A stretch of 64,000 nt of DNA from Variovorax ginsengisoli (GTDB taxonomy: Bacteria; Pseudomonadota; Gammaproteobacteria; Burkholderiales; Burkholderiaceae_C), in the NCBI RefSeq assembly GCF_030811835.1, contig NZ_JAUSRO010000010.1:1-64000 (forward strand), written 5' to 3'. The notes beneath the pieces are model-generated. The model did not search any database. It saw only the letters and a program-made list of their open reading frames with translations, and was not told the origin of the DNA. The translations under genes were made by a program, and so were the position numbers. Within the stretch, counting starts at the first letter, position 1; every line of letters begins with the position of its first letter. Positions 33,427 through 42,377 of this stretch are shown piece after piece.

Positions 33427-35293
33427 CGACATCGTCTCGAACGAACGGCTCGCGCGGGGCGATGCCACGCTGCCCGAACTGCTGCGCGCCCATGCCTGCA
33501 CGCGCGGCGACCAGGTCGCGCTGCGCGAGAAGAACCACGGCGTCTGGCAGGGCACGACCTGGGCCGGCTACGAAGCCGCGGCGCGCCATGTCGCGCTGGG
33601 CCTGATGAAGCTGGGCCTGGTGCGCGGCGATCGCGTCATCATCGCGGCCGAGGACGTGCCGGCCTGGTTCTTCGTCGATCTCGGCGCGCAGATGCTCGGG
33701 GTGCAGGTGGTGGGCATCTACCCGACCAACCCCTGGCCGGAGGTGCAGTACATCGCGCGCCATTGCCAGGCCAAGGTCGCGATCACCGGCGACCAGGAAC
33801 AGACCGACAAGGTGCTCGATGCAATGAAGGAGGGCGAGGGCCTGCCCTTCCTCGCCCACGTGTTCTGCGTCGACATGAAGGGTCTGCGTCGCTACGAGCC
33901 CGGCCGGCCGCACAGCTTCGAGACGCTGCTCGAACTCGGCCGCCAACTGGAGGCGGAAGACCCACTGGCGGCGCAGCGCCTGGATGCGTCCATTGCCTCG
34001 CTGCAGCCCGACGACGTCAACATCCTGGTCTACACCTCGGGCACCACTGGGCCACCGAAGGGCGCGATGCTGACCCACCGCAACTTCGTCTACGGTGCCC
34101 ACGCCTATGCCTCGGCACGCGGCATGCTGGGCAAGCGTTTCGAGTCGGTCTGCTACCTGCCGCTGTGCCATGTGGCCGAGCGCAGCTATTCGACGGTGAT
34201 GCACCTGCTGACCGGTGGCTGCGTGAACTTCGCCGAGTCGATCGACACGGTCTCTACCAACATCCGCGAGATCGCTCCTTCCTTCTTCCTCGGCGTGCCG
34301 CGCATCTGGGAAAAGCTCCAGCAGAATTTCGAGTTCCGCATGAAGGACAGCGGGCGCATCCCGCTGGCGATCTTCCGCAAGGGCATGCAGCGCGGCCGTG
34401 TGCTGTCCGACCGCCGCGCGTGGGCGGGTGGCCATGCCGGCTGGATCGACCGGCTGGAATTCGGCTTCTGGTACGCGCTGCTCTATCGGAACATGCAGCG
34501 CCACATGGGGCTGAACCGCAGCCACACGCGCATGTGCGGCGGCGCCTCCGTGTCGCCGGAGACGCTGCGCTTCTTCGACATCATCGGCCTGCCGGTGGGG
34601 CAGGGCTATGGCCTGACCGAATGCGGCGGACTCGCCTTTGTGCAGCTGCCGGACCGGCCCAACGTCGCCGGCAGCTGCGGCGTGCCGCTGCCCGGAACCG
34701 AATGGAAGCTGGGGCCCGACAACGAGGTGTTCGTGCGATCGCCGGGCGTGTTCAAGGGCTACCTGTTCGACGACAAGGGGACGCAGGACGTGCTGGACGC
34801 CGAAGGCTGGCTCGCCACCGGCGACATCGTCGAAGTCCGGCCCGACGGCGAGATCGCGGTGGTCGACCGCAAGAAGGCCATCATCATCACCAGCGGGGGC
34901 AAGAACATCGCGCCCTCCGAGATCGAGAACGCGCTCAAGGACAGCCCCTTCGTGCGCGAGGCGATCGTCGTCGGCGAGGGCAAGAAGTTCCTCGGTGGCC
35001 TGATCCAGATTGATTTCGACACCGTGGGCCGCTGGGCCGGCGAGCGCGGGCTGCAGTACACGACCTACAAGTCGCTGGCCGGCCTGCCGGAGGTGCACGA
35101 ACTCGTGCAGGGCGTGGTCGATGCCGTGAACGCGCGTTTCGCGCGGGTCGAGAACGTGCGCCGCTTCGTGATCTTCGAGAAGGAACTCGACCACGACGAC
35201 GGCGAACTCACGGCCACGCAGAAGGTCCGGCGTGGCCTCATCAACCAGAAGTTCGCACGCGAACTCGCGCAGATCTATGGAGGGTCCGCCTGA
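33419..35293 (+). CDS. Long-chain-type AMP-forming acyl-CoA synthetase within Liv operon
   Basis: This 624-residue ANL-family ligase of the long-chain (FadD15/AAE-like) kind has VYTSGTTGPPKGAMLTH (P-loop), GYGLTECGG, DRKKAIIITSGGKNIAPSEIE and the closing ELTATQKVRRGLINQK with the catalytic Lys. Its location between the ABC ATPase livG and the permease livH links import to activation, so the substrate is trapped as CoA ester on entry. A homologous arrangement occurs at 42378 with a diverged paralogue. It overlaps the preceding gene by 8 bp and the livH start by 1 bp. Confidence 0.93.
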   Translation: MADDIVSNERLARGDATLPELLRAHACTRGDQVALREKNHGVWQGTTWAGYEAAARHVALGLMKLGLVRGDRVIIAAEDVPAWFFVDLGAQMLGVQVVGIYPTNPWPEVQYIARHCQAKVAITGDQEQTDKVLDAMKEGEGLPFLAHVFCVDMKGLRRYEPGRPHSFETLLELGRQLEAEDPLAAQRLDASIASLQPDDVNILVYTSGTTGPPKGAMLTHRNFVYGAHAYASARGMLGKRFESVCYLPLCHVAERSYSTVMHLLTGGCVNFAESIDTVSTNIREIAPSFFLGVPRIWEKLQQNFEFRMKDSGRIPLAIFRKGMQRGRVLSDRRAWAGGHAGWIDRLEFGFWYALLYRNMQRHMGLNRSHTRMCGGASVSPETLRFFDIIGLPVGQGYGLTECGGLAFVQLPDRPNVAGSCGVPLPGTEWKLGPDNEVFVRSPGVFKGYLFDDKGTQDVLDAEGWLATGDIVEVRPDGEIAVVDRKKAIIITSGGKNIAPSEIENALKDSPFVREAIVVGEGKKFLGGLIQIDFDTVGRWAGERGLQYTTYKSLAGLPEVHELVQGVVDAVNARFARVENVRRFVIFEKELDHDDGELTATQKVRRGLINQKFARELAQIYGGSA

Positions 35294-36165
35294 TGGGCTA
35301 CTTGTCTGAACTGGTGATCTCGGGGTTGGTGATCGGTGCCATCTACGGGTTGATCGCCATGGCCTTCTCGGTCATCTACAAGGCCACGGGCCTGGTCAAT
35401 TTCGCGCAGGGCGAGGTCGGCATGCTGATCGCCTACCTGTCCTGGTCCTTCAGCACGACCTTCGGCACCGGCGCGCTCGGCGTGGTCGCGATGGCCGTCG
35501 TCGGCGGCATCGCGGTGGGGCTGCTGATCGAGCGCATCGTGATGCGGCCGATGCTGGGCGAACCGGTGTTCTCGGCCGTGCTGGTCACGATCGGCCTGGC
35601 AGTGGTGCTGCGCTCGTTCGTCATCCTGGTCTGGGGTGCCTCGCCGCAGAAGCTCGACGTGGGTGCGGCCGATGCGGTGCTGCGCTTCGGTGGTATCGGC
35701 ATGCGCAGCAGCCAGTTGGGCGTGGTGGCGGTGCTGCTGCTGTGCGTGCTGGGCGTGTGGCTCTTCTTCCAGCGCAGCCGTTTCGGCATCGCGATGCGGG
35801 CGGTCGCGGCCGACGAGAAGACGGCACGGCTGATGGGCGTGTCCACGGCGCAGGTCCAGGCCGTGGCGTGGGCGGCCTCGTCGGTGTTCGCGGGGCTGGC
35901 GGGCGTGTTCTTCGCCGTCATCTACAACCTGTCGCCCGAGCTGTTCGCGCTCGGTCTCAAGGCCTTCCCGGCCACGGTGCTCGGCGGGCTCGATGCGGTG
36001 ATCGGCTCGGGCATCAGCGGCCTGGTGATCGGCGTGGCCGAAAACCTGGTGGGGGGCTACGTGTCGTCGACGCTCAAGGAGGTCGCGGGCTTCCTCCTGA
36101 TTCTGGTGGTGCTGATGGTTCGGCCCTTCGGGCTGTTCGGCGAACGTGAGATCGAGAGGGTCTGA
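35293..36165 (+). CDS. livH: Branched-chain-type ABC transporter permease (LivH-like)
   Basis: This 290-residue inner-membrane permease has about eight hydrophobic segments. The N-terminus (ISGLVIGAIYGLIAMAFSVIY, then FAQGEVGML) and the C-terminal GLKAFPATVLGGLDAVIGSGISGLVIG loop are hallmarks of LivH. The gene overlaps the end of the ligase by 1 bp and starts livM in the same way, so the whole module is one transcript. Confidence 0.95.
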   Translation: MGYLSELVISGLVIGAIYGLIAMAFSVIYKATGLVNFAQGEVGMLIAYLSWSFSTTFGTGALGVVAMAVVGGIAVGLLIERIVMRPMLGEPVFSAVLVTIGLAVVLRSFVILVWGASPQKLDVGAADAVLRFGGIGMRSSQLGVVAVLLLCVLGVWLFFQRSRFGIAMRAVAADEKTARLMGVSTAQVQAVAWAASSVFAGLAGVFFAVIYNLSPELFALGLKAFPATVLGGLDAVIGSGISGLVIGVAENLVGGYVSSTLKEVAGFLLILVVLMVRPFGLFGEREIERV

Positions 36166-37211
36166 TGCGCAGCGGTTTCTTCAAACAGGATTTCAGCGAG
36201 CTGGTCGCGCTGACGGATTCGCGGCTGGTCAAGACCTGGGTGACCATCCTGCTGGTCGGTCTGGTCGTGCTGCCATGGGTGGCGAACGCCTACCTGCTGT
36301 CGCACGTGACGGTGATCCTCTTCACGCTGGTCGCGGTGCTGGGGCTCAACGTGCTGACCGGCTTCACCGGCCTGATCTCGCTGGGCCATGTCGCCTTCCT
36401 GATGCTCGGCGCCTACGGCTACGCGATCGCGGTGAGCCGGCTCGGCTGGCATCCGGTGCTGGCCTTCGGCATGGCGGGCGTGGTGCCTGCCATCGCAGGG
36501 CTGGTGGTCGGCGTGCCGTCGCTGCGCCTCAAGGGGCTGTACCTGGCGATCACGACGCTCGCCTTCTCCTTCATCGTGAGCGCGGTGATCCTCGCGGGCG
36601 GCAAGTTCACCGGTGCGGCGCGTGGCATCCAGGTGCCGAGGCCGACGCTCTTCGGCGTGAGCCTGGCCGACGACAAGGCGCTCTACGGCCTGTGCCTGGC
36701 CATCGCCGTGCTCACCGTGCTGGTCGTGCTCAACATCCGGCGCACGCGACTCGGCCGGGCCTTCGTCGCGATCCGCGACAACGACATCGCCGCGCGGGCC
36801 ATGGGCATCAACCTGTGGCGCTACAAGCTGGTTGCCTTCGTCATCAGCGCCTTCATCACCGGCATCGGCGGCGCGTTGATGGCGATCTACATCAACTTCG
36901 TGACGGTGGAGGGCTTCCCCTTCCTGCTGAGCATCGAGGCGCTCGCGATCATCGTGGTGGGCGGGGTGGGCTCGGTGCTCGGCACGGTGCTGGGCACGGT
37001 CTTCATCGTCACGCTGCCCGAGGTGGTCGCCACGCTGTTCGGCCTGCTCGGCGGGCGCTATGCCGAGGTGCTGACCACCAGCGCGCACGAGGTCAAGAGC
37101 ATGTTGTATGGCATCGCCATCATCGCCTTCCTGCGCTTCGACTCGCGCGGGCTGTTGGGCATGTGGCACGACCTGCGGCATCGCTGGATTCACTGGCCGC
37201 TGCGCTACTGA
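36165..37211 (+). CDS. livM: Branched-chain-type ABC transporter permease (LivM-like)
   Basis: This is a 348-residue inner-membrane permease. LGLNVLTGFTGLISLGHVAF, the RLKGLYLAITTLAFSFIV segment and RAFVAIRDNDIAARAMGINLW are characteristic of LivM. It pairs with LivH to form the channel. A 36-bp gap with a GGAGA ribosome site leads to the substrate-binding protein gene. Confidence 0.95.
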   Translation: MRSGFFKQDFSELVALTDSRLVKTWVTILLVGLVVLPWVANAYLLSHVTVILFTLVAVLGLNVLTGFTGLISLGHVAFLMLGAYGYAIAVSRLGWHPVLAFGMAGVVPAIAGLVVGVPSLRLKGLYLAITTLAFSFIVSAVILAGGKFTGAARGIQVPRPTLFGVSLADDKALYGLCLAIAVLTVLVVLNIRRTRLGRAFVAIRDNDIAARAMGINLWRYKLVAFVISAFITGIGGALMAIYINFVTVEGFPFLLSIEALAIIVVGGVGSVLGTVLGTVFIVTLPEVVATLFGLLGGRYAEVLTTSAHEVKSMLYGIAIIAFLRFDSRGLLGMWHDLRHRWIHWPLRY

Positions 37212-37247
37212 AGGCGCAGCCTTTTTCGAACCACAACGGAGACACCC

Positions 37248-38411
37248 ATGAGAATCAAGAAGACCGCCATCGCCGCACTCTGCCTGGCCTGCACCGGCTG
37301 GGCGTTACCTGCACTGGCGCAGCAGCAGGGCGTGACCGACACCGAGATCGTGATCGGCGACATCCTGCCGCTGACCGGGCCGCCGGCGCTGCTGGGCGTG
37401 GCGCACAACATCGGCGTGAAGCTCGCCGTGGCCGAAGCCAACGCCGCCGGCGGCATCAACGGCCGCAAGCTGCGGCTGATCTCGGAGGACGACGGCTACG
37501 TGGTCTCGCGCACCATCCAGGGCGTGCGCAAGCTGGTCACGGTCGACAAGGTGTTCGCGCTGACCTCGCTGTCGGGCAGCGGGCAGGGGCAGGCGGCGCT
37601 GCCGCTGGTCAAGGAGCTGGGCGTGCCGGCCATCAGCACCATCAGCTTCTCCGACGACCTGCACACGCCAACGGTCAGGAACGTGTTCGTGTTCGGCACC
37701 AAGCATCCGCTGGTGGCCGAGCAGCTGACCGCCGCGCTGGCCAGCCGCTACCCCGGCAAGAAGTGGGCGGTGGTGACGCAGGACGACGAATACGGCGACC
37801 TGTCGCGCCAGGGCTTCGAGGCCGCGCAGAAGGCGAAGAAGCTCAATGTCGTGTCGACCGCGGTCTACAAGAAAGGCCAGGTCGACTTCTCCTCCGAGAT
37901 GCTGCGTGCCAAGGACGCCGGCGCCGAGGTCCTGTACGCCGGCGGCGTGGTCGGCGAGAACGTCGCCATGGCCAAGGAACTGGAACGCCTGGGCCTGAAG
38001 ATTCCGATGGGCATCTCGTACGTGTCGCGCGTGCCGGTCGCGCTCAAGCTCATGGGCAGCGCGGGCGACAACGTCTACGTGCTCGACTACGTGGTGGCCG
38101 AGGAGAGCGACAAGGGCAAGGCCTTCCTGGAGAAGGCGAAGGCGCTGCTCAGCCCGGACGACTTCGCCAAGGTCAACCGATTCACCTTCACTGGCTACGC
38201 CGGCGCGAAGACGATGTTCGAGGCCTTCAACCGCTGCGGCAAGGCGCTGACCTGGGCCTGCACCGTGACCCAGCTCGACGGCCTCAAGGACTTCGACACC
38301 GGCGTAATGTCGTCGCCGGTCTCGTTCAGCCCGACCAACCACCTCTCGCTGCAAAAGCTGGTGCTGCTCCGGGCGAACCCCGCCACGCTGTCCTTCAAGC
38401 CTGTCGACTGA
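37248..38411 (+). CDS. Liv-type periplasmic substrate-binding protein
   Basis: This 387-residue protein has a signal peptide (MRIKKTAIAALCLACTGWALPALA, cleaved before QQQGVTD) and a type I periplasmic-binding fold (TEIVIGDILPLTGPPALLG, GGINGRKLRLISEDDGY). It shares QQQGVT and the early core with the binding protein at 44267, but the two diverge later and probably prefer different acids. It is the last gene of the module; the terminator at 38457-38490 follows 45 bp later. Confidence 0.93.
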   Translation: MRIKKTAIAALCLACTGWALPALAQQQGVTDTEIVIGDILPLTGPPALLGVAHNIGVKLAVAEANAAGGINGRKLRLISEDDGYVVSRTIQGVRKLVTVDKVFALTSLSGSGQGQAALPLVKELGVPAISTISFSDDLHTPTVRNVFVFGTKHPLVAEQLTAALASRYPGKKWAVVTQDDEYGDLSRQGFEAAQKAKKLNVVSTAVYKKGQVDFSSEMLRAKDAGAEVLYAGGVVGENVAMAKELERLGLKIPMGISYVSRVPVALKLMGSAGDNVYVLDYVVAEESDKGKAFLEKAKALLSPDDFAKVNRFTFTGYAGAKTMFEAFNRCGKALTWACTVTQLDGLKDFDTGVMSSPVSFSPTNHLSLQKLVLLRANPATLSFKPVD

Positions 38412-38456
38412 CGCGGGGCGCGTGCCGCGCATGCGCTCGCCGATGCGTCTCGCCCG

Positions 38457-38490
38457 CAGCCCGTCGCCGACAAGCGCCGGGCTGTTTTTT
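38457..38490 (+). terminator. Rho-independent terminator after first Liv operon
   Basis: CAGCCCG at 38457-38463 pairs with CGGGCTG at 38478-38484, and six Ts follow (38485-38490). The 14-base loop may itself fold. It separates the two tandem Liv modules. Confidence 0.75.
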
Positions 38491-38538
38491 CTGGTGAGGC
38501 GGCGCTACGGGAATACGCGCACGCAGGCGCGCCATGGA

Positions 38539-38554
38539 TCGTCGGATCGGACGA
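38539..38554 (+). promoter_or_regulatory. Second-family palindrome TCGTC-N6-GACGA (site 1)
   Basis: TCGTCGGATCGGACGA, with flanking A and T extending the inverted arms to ATCGTC/GACGAT. It lies 120 bp before the livH-like start at 38674, in the only sizeable gap between the two Liv modules. Related sites are at 49495, 51914 and 56341. Confidence 0.65.
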
Positions 38555-38673
38555 TTTCCAGCGCGGTCCGGGTCCTTAGCTTAGGGTGGTCTGCACGGCG
38601 CCCGTCGTGCAGCACCCAAAACGACGGCCAGAGCTTCGCCGAAGCCTCTGGCACCCATCGAAGGAGACCTCGT

Positions 38674-39546
38674 TTGCTGCTGCAAATCATCGTCGCAGGA
38701 CTGGCGCAGGGTTGCGTCTACGGGCTCATCGCGCTCGGGTTCGTGCTGATCTACAAGGCCACGGAGACCGTCAACTTCGCACAGGGCGAATTGATGATGC
38801 TGGGAGCCTTCGCGGGCTTTGCCTGCATGGGTGTCTTCCACCTGCCGTTCTGGCTGGCGGCCGTGCTGTCGGTGCTCGCGATGGGCGTCTTCGGCGTGCT
38901 GGTCGAGCGGCTCGTGATCCGGCCGGTGCTGGGTCAACCGGCCTTCTCGATCGTCATGCTGACCTTCGGCATCGGCTATGTAGCTCGCGGTGCGATCACC
39001 ATGGTGCCGGGCGTGGGCACCGATACGCACACGCTGGCCGCGCCCTACAGGGGTGCTGCCTTCAACGCAGGCGGCGTGGTGCTCGCCGGCGAGCAGTTGG
39101 TGGTGATCGCCGCCACCGCCCTGCTGTGCGGCGCGCTGTGGCTGCTGTTTCGCTTCACCCGCATCGGCATCGCCATGCAGGCGTCTTCGCAGAACCAGCT
39201 GGCGGCCTGCTACATGGGCATTCCCGTGCAGCGCCTGAACGGCCTCGTCTGGGGACTCGCGGCGGCGGTGGCCGCGGTGGCCGGGCTGCTGCTGGCACCG
39301 ATCACCTTCGTGCACGTGAACATGGGCTTCATCGGCCTGAAGGCCTTTCCCGCGGCCATCGTGGGCGGCTTCGGCAGCCTGCCGGGCGCGATCGTCGGCG
39401 GCCTCGTGATCGGGCTCGTGGAGTCGATGTCGGGCTTCTACCTGCCCGAGGGCTTCAAGGACGTGATGCCGTACGTGGTGGTGCTGCTGATGCTGGCGGT
39501 CAAGCCAACGGGCCTGTTCGGCGGCCGTGCGAGCAAGAAGGTCTGA
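38674..39546 (+). CDS. livH: Branched-chain-type ABC transporter permease (LivH-like, second module)
   Basis: This is a 290-residue membrane protein with LAQGCVYGLIALGFVLIYKA, TVNFAQGELMML and the closing GLKAFPAAIVGGFGSLPGAIVGG loop typical of LivH. The start is assigned to TTG 38674 because a strong AAGGAG (38661-38666) lies at correct spacing and no ATG is in place. The operon order of this second module is H-M-G-F-ligase-K-thiolase, different from the first, so the two are not a simple tandem duplication. Confidence 0.9.
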   Translation: MLLQIIVAGLAQGCVYGLIALGFVLIYKATETVNFAQGELMMLGAFAGFACMGVFHLPFWLAAVLSVLAMGVFGVLVERLVIRPVLGQPAFSIVMLTFGIGYVARGAITMVPGVGTDTHTLAAPYRGAAFNAGGVVLAGEQLVVIAATALLCGALWLLFRFTRIGIAMQASSQNQLAACYMGIPVQRLNGLVWGLAAAVAAVAGLLLAPITFVHVNMGFIGLKAFPAAIVGGFGSLPGAIVGGLVIGLVESMSGFYLPEGFKDVMPYVVVLLMLAVKPTGLFGGRASKKV

Positions 39547-39547
39547 G

Positions 39548-40624
39548 ATGCGCTTCCTCTTCAAGACCGGTTACGACCAGGACATCGACCTCGCGCGGCA
39601 CGGCGGCCAGCGCTTCTGGTACGGGCTGCTCATGCTCGCGCTGTTCGCCGCGCCGTGGGTGCTGCCCGACTATTGGCTCGCCCAGCTCGTGTTCATCTTC
39701 ATCTATGCGATCGTCGCCGTGGGCCTGATGCTGCTGGCCGGCTTCACCGGGCAGTTCTCGATCGGTCACGCGGCCTTCATGGGGGTCGGTGCCTACACCG
39801 AGGCCTACCTGATCGCCAGGGGCTGGCCGTTTCCGCTGTCGCTGGCCTGCGCCATGGCCCTGTCCGCGGCGGTGGGCGTGATCGTCGGCCTGCCGGCACT
39901 GCGCGTCAAGGGCATGTACCTCGGCATCGCCACGCTGTCCTTCGGCTTCATCGTCGAGGAAGTGCTCGCGCGCTGGGACAGCGTGACCGGTGGCAATGCG
40001 GGCCGGACGGTGCCAAGCCCGTCGATGTTCGGCTGGACGCTGGACGACGCCACGTCCTTCTACTTCCTGTGCCTGGTCTGCATGCTGGGCAGCACGCTGG
40101 CGGTGCTGAACCTGCTGCGCTCGCCGACCGGGCGCGCGTTCGTGGCCATCCGTGATTCTGAGATCTCGGCGCAGAGCATGGGCATCCAGCTGGCGCGCTA
40201 CAAGTCGATGTCCTTCGCCATCTCCGCGGCGCTGGCGGGCCTGGGCGGGGCGCTGTATGCGCACAAGATCCAGTTCATCTCGCCCGACCAGTTCAGCCTG
40301 GTGCAGTCGATCGACCTGCTGCTGATGGTCGTGATCGGCGGCCTCGGCTCCATGCACGGCGCCTTCCTGGGGGCCATCTTCCTGATCGTGATGCCCCAGC
40401 TGATCTCTCTGGGCAAGGGGGTGCTGCCGCCCGTGATCGGCGAGGCCGCCGGCCTCCAGGGCGTGGTCTACGGCGTCGTGCTGATCGCCTTCGTGATGCT
40501 CGAGCCCATGGGCCTGTACGGCCGCTGGCTCAAGGTGCGCACCTGGCTGGAGCTCTACCCCTTCTACCGGCGCGGCATGTTCAAGCGCCAGAAGTCCTTC
40601 CAGAAATCGGAGCGGCTGAAATGA
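39548..40624 (+). CDS. livM: Branched-chain-type ABC transporter permease (LivM-like, second module)
   Basis: This 358-residue inner-membrane permease has MLLAGFTGQFSIGHAAFMGVGAY, RVKGMYLGIATLSFGFIVEE and RAFVAIRDSEISAQSMGIQL. It begins 1 bp after the livH stop, so translation is coupled. The C-terminus is basic (RRGMFKRQKSFQKSERLK), which is longer than in the other LivM here. Confidence 0.94.
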   Translation: MRFLFKTGYDQDIDLARHGGQRFWYGLLMLALFAAPWVLPDYWLAQLVFIFIYAIVAVGLMLLAGFTGQFSIGHAAFMGVGAYTEAYLIARGWPFPLSLACAMALSAAVGVIVGLPALRVKGMYLGIATLSFGFIVEEVLARWDSVTGGNAGRTVPSPSMFGWTLDDATSFYFLCLVCMLGSTLAVLNLLRSPTGRAFVAIRDSEISAQSMGIQLARYKSMSFAISAALAGLGGALYAHKIQFISPDQFSLVQSIDLLLMVVIGGLGSMHGAFLGAIFLIVMPQLISLGKGVLPPVIGEAAGLQGVVYGVVLIAFVMLEPMGLYGRWLKVRTWLELYPFYRRGMFKRQKSFQKSERLK

Positions 40625-40736
40625 AACCCACCCCCGATGCGCCTGCGGCGCTTCCCCCTCAAGGGGGCGCACCCAGCGGCCTGGCAAAGCCAGTTCCGCG
40701 GGTGCCCTGGTACGGGCCGCGCTATGGAGAACTGAA
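40625..40736. repeat. Intergenic GC-rich hairpin repeat (CCCCC-TCAA-GGGGG type)
   Basis: This 112-bp gap between livM and livG holds a perfect hairpin CCCCC/GGGGG with loop TCAA at 40654-40667, plus GCGC-rich flanks. A similar element (CCCC-CGAG-GGGG) occupies the gap at 60618-60709. Such hairpins are common between genes in Comamonadaceae and Burkholderiales genomes. The ribosome site GGAG precedes the downstream ATG 40737. Confidence 0.6.
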
Positions 40737-41540
40737 ATGAGCGACGTGATGCTTTCTGCCCGCGACCTGAGTGTGCGCTTCGGTGGCGTGCTGGCGGTCA
40801 ACCAGGTCAGCTTCGACGTGCAGCGCGGCGAGGTGTTCACGCTGATCGGGCCGAATGGCGCCGGCAAGACGACGGTGTTCAACCTGATCAGCCGCATCTA
40901 CGCGCCGACTGCCGGCTCCCTCGCGTTCGAAGGCCGTGCGCTGGCGGAGGTCCCGCCGCACGGCGTTGCGGCGCTGGGCATTGCGCGCACCTTCCAGAAC
41001 ATCGAACTGTTCGAGCATGCGACGGTGCTGCAGAACCTGCTGATCGGCCGGCACATCCATCGCGCGACCAGCGTCTGGAGCGAGCTGTTGTTCACGCGTC
41101 GGGTGCGTGCGTCCGAGCGCGAGACGCGGCGCAAGGTGGAGGAGGTCATCGACCTGCTCGACCTGCAGCACTACCGCGACGCGCTGGTCGCCGGCCTGCC
41201 GTACGGCGTGCGCAAGGTGGTGGAGCTGGCACGGGCGCTCTCGACCGAGCCGAAGCTGCTCCTGCTGGACGAACCTTCGTCCGGCCTCAACGTCGAGGAA
41301 ACCGGCGACATGGCTTTCTGGATCCAGGACATCCGGCGCGAGCTCGGCGTGACCGTCCTCATGGTGGAGCACGACATGGGCCTGGTGTCCAAGGTGTCCG
41401 ATCGCGTGCTGGCAATGAACCAGGGCGAGGTGCTCGCGCTCGGCAGCCCGGCCGAGGTGCAGGCCGATCCGGCCGTGGTCGAGGCCTACCTCGGTACGGT
41501 GGACGACGTGGCGTCGCTGCGGCGCGAGGTGGTGGCATGA
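40737..41540 (+). CDS. livG: Branched-chain-type ABC transporter ATPase (LivG-like, second module)
   Basis: This 267-residue ATPase has Walker A GPNGAGKTT, Walker B LLLLDEPSSGLNVEE and the RTFQNIELFEHATVLQNLLIG segment of LivG. The signature motif reads GLPYGVRKVVELARAL, which lacks the second Gly and the Gln of the usual YGQQRRVE; it is still likely active. It follows the repeat element. Confidence 0.93.
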   Translation: MSDVMLSARDLSVRFGGVLAVNQVSFDVQRGEVFTLIGPNGAGKTTVFNLISRIYAPTAGSLAFEGRALAEVPPHGVAALGIARTFQNIELFEHATVLQNLLIGRHIHRATSVWSELLFTRRVRASERETRRKVEEVIDLLDLQHYRDALVAGLPYGVRKVVELARALSTEPKLLLLDEPSSGLNVEETGDMAFWIQDIRRELGVTVLMVEHDMGLVSKVSDRVLAMNQGEVLALGSPAEVQADPAVVEAYLGTVDDVASLRREVVA

Positions 41541-41601
41541 GCGCCGCCCGGCCGCCCGAAGGCGCTTGCACCGTAGCCCGCCGAGGGCGGAGGTTTTCTC
41601 A

Positions 41602-42375
41602 ATGAACGAAGCGATCCTGGCCCTGGCCAACGTCGAGAGCGCGTACGGGCCGGTCAAGGCCATCCGCGGCGTCAGCCTGACGGTGGCAGAAGGCCGGATC
41701 GTCACGGTGCTGGGCTCCAACGGCGCGGGCAAGACGACGATCCTCAAGACCATCTCCGGCATCATCGATCCGCGCAAGGGCAGCATCCGCTTCCGCGGCG
41801 AGGACATCACCGCGCACGAGCCGAGCGAGGTGGTGCGCCGCGGCCTCAGCCACGTGCCCGAGGGCCGCGAAGTGTTCCCACTGCTGTCGGTGCACGACAA
41901 CCTGCTGATGGGCGCCTACACGCGGCGCGACCGCGACGGCGTGGCGCGGGACATGGAGACGGTGTTCGGCTACTTCCCGATCCTGCGCGAGCGCGCCCGG
42001 CAGGACGCGGGGCTGCTCTCCGGCGGCCAGCAGCAGATGCTGGCGATCGCCCGCGCCATCCTGGCCGGGCCGGCGCTGATCCTGCTGGACGAACCCAGCC
42101 TCGGCCTGAGCCCCCGGCTGACCAAGGAGATCTTCGAGATCGTCGTGCGCATCAACCGCGAGCGCGGCACCACCATCCTGCTGGTCGAGCAGAACGCCAA
42201 CATGGCGCTCAACGTGGCCGACCACGGGTATGTGCTGGAGAACGGCCGCATCGTGATGGAGGACACCTGCGAGCGCCTGCGTGAGAAGGACGACATCAAG
42301 GAGTTCTACCTCGGCATGAAGGAAGCCGGTGCGCGCGGCGACCGGCGCTGGAAGAAAAAGAAGAACTGGCGGTAG
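41602..42375 (+). CDS. livF: Branched-chain-type ABC transporter ATPase (LivF-like, second module)
   Basis: This is a 257-residue ATPase with Walker A GSNGAGKTT, signature LSGGQQQMLAIARAI and Walker B LILLDEPSLGLSPRL. It ends in a basic tail RRWKKKKNWR that parallels the tail of the LivF at 31778; both precede an AMP-forming ligase, so the tail may be tied to that arrangement. ATG 41602 follows a GGAGG. The 61-bp gap upstream contains an inverted GC-rich stretch. Confidence 0.93.
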   Translation: MNEAILALANVESAYGPVKAIRGVSLTVAEGRIVTVLGSNGAGKTTILKTISGIIDPRKGSIRFRGEDITAHEPSEVVRRGLSHVPEGREVFPLLSVHDNLLMGAYTRRDRDGVARDMETVFGYFPILRERARQDAGLLSGGQQQMLAIARAILAGPALILLDEPSLGLSPRLTKEIFEIVVRINRERGTTILLVEQNANMALNVADHGYVLENGRIVMEDTCERLREKDDIKEFYLGMKEAGARGDRRWKKKKNWR

Positions 42376-42377
42376 AC

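Noticed and set aside
40625-40736. Possible CRISPR-like array
   Set aside because: A single GC hairpin and unrelated flanks, with no regular direct repeats and spacers.
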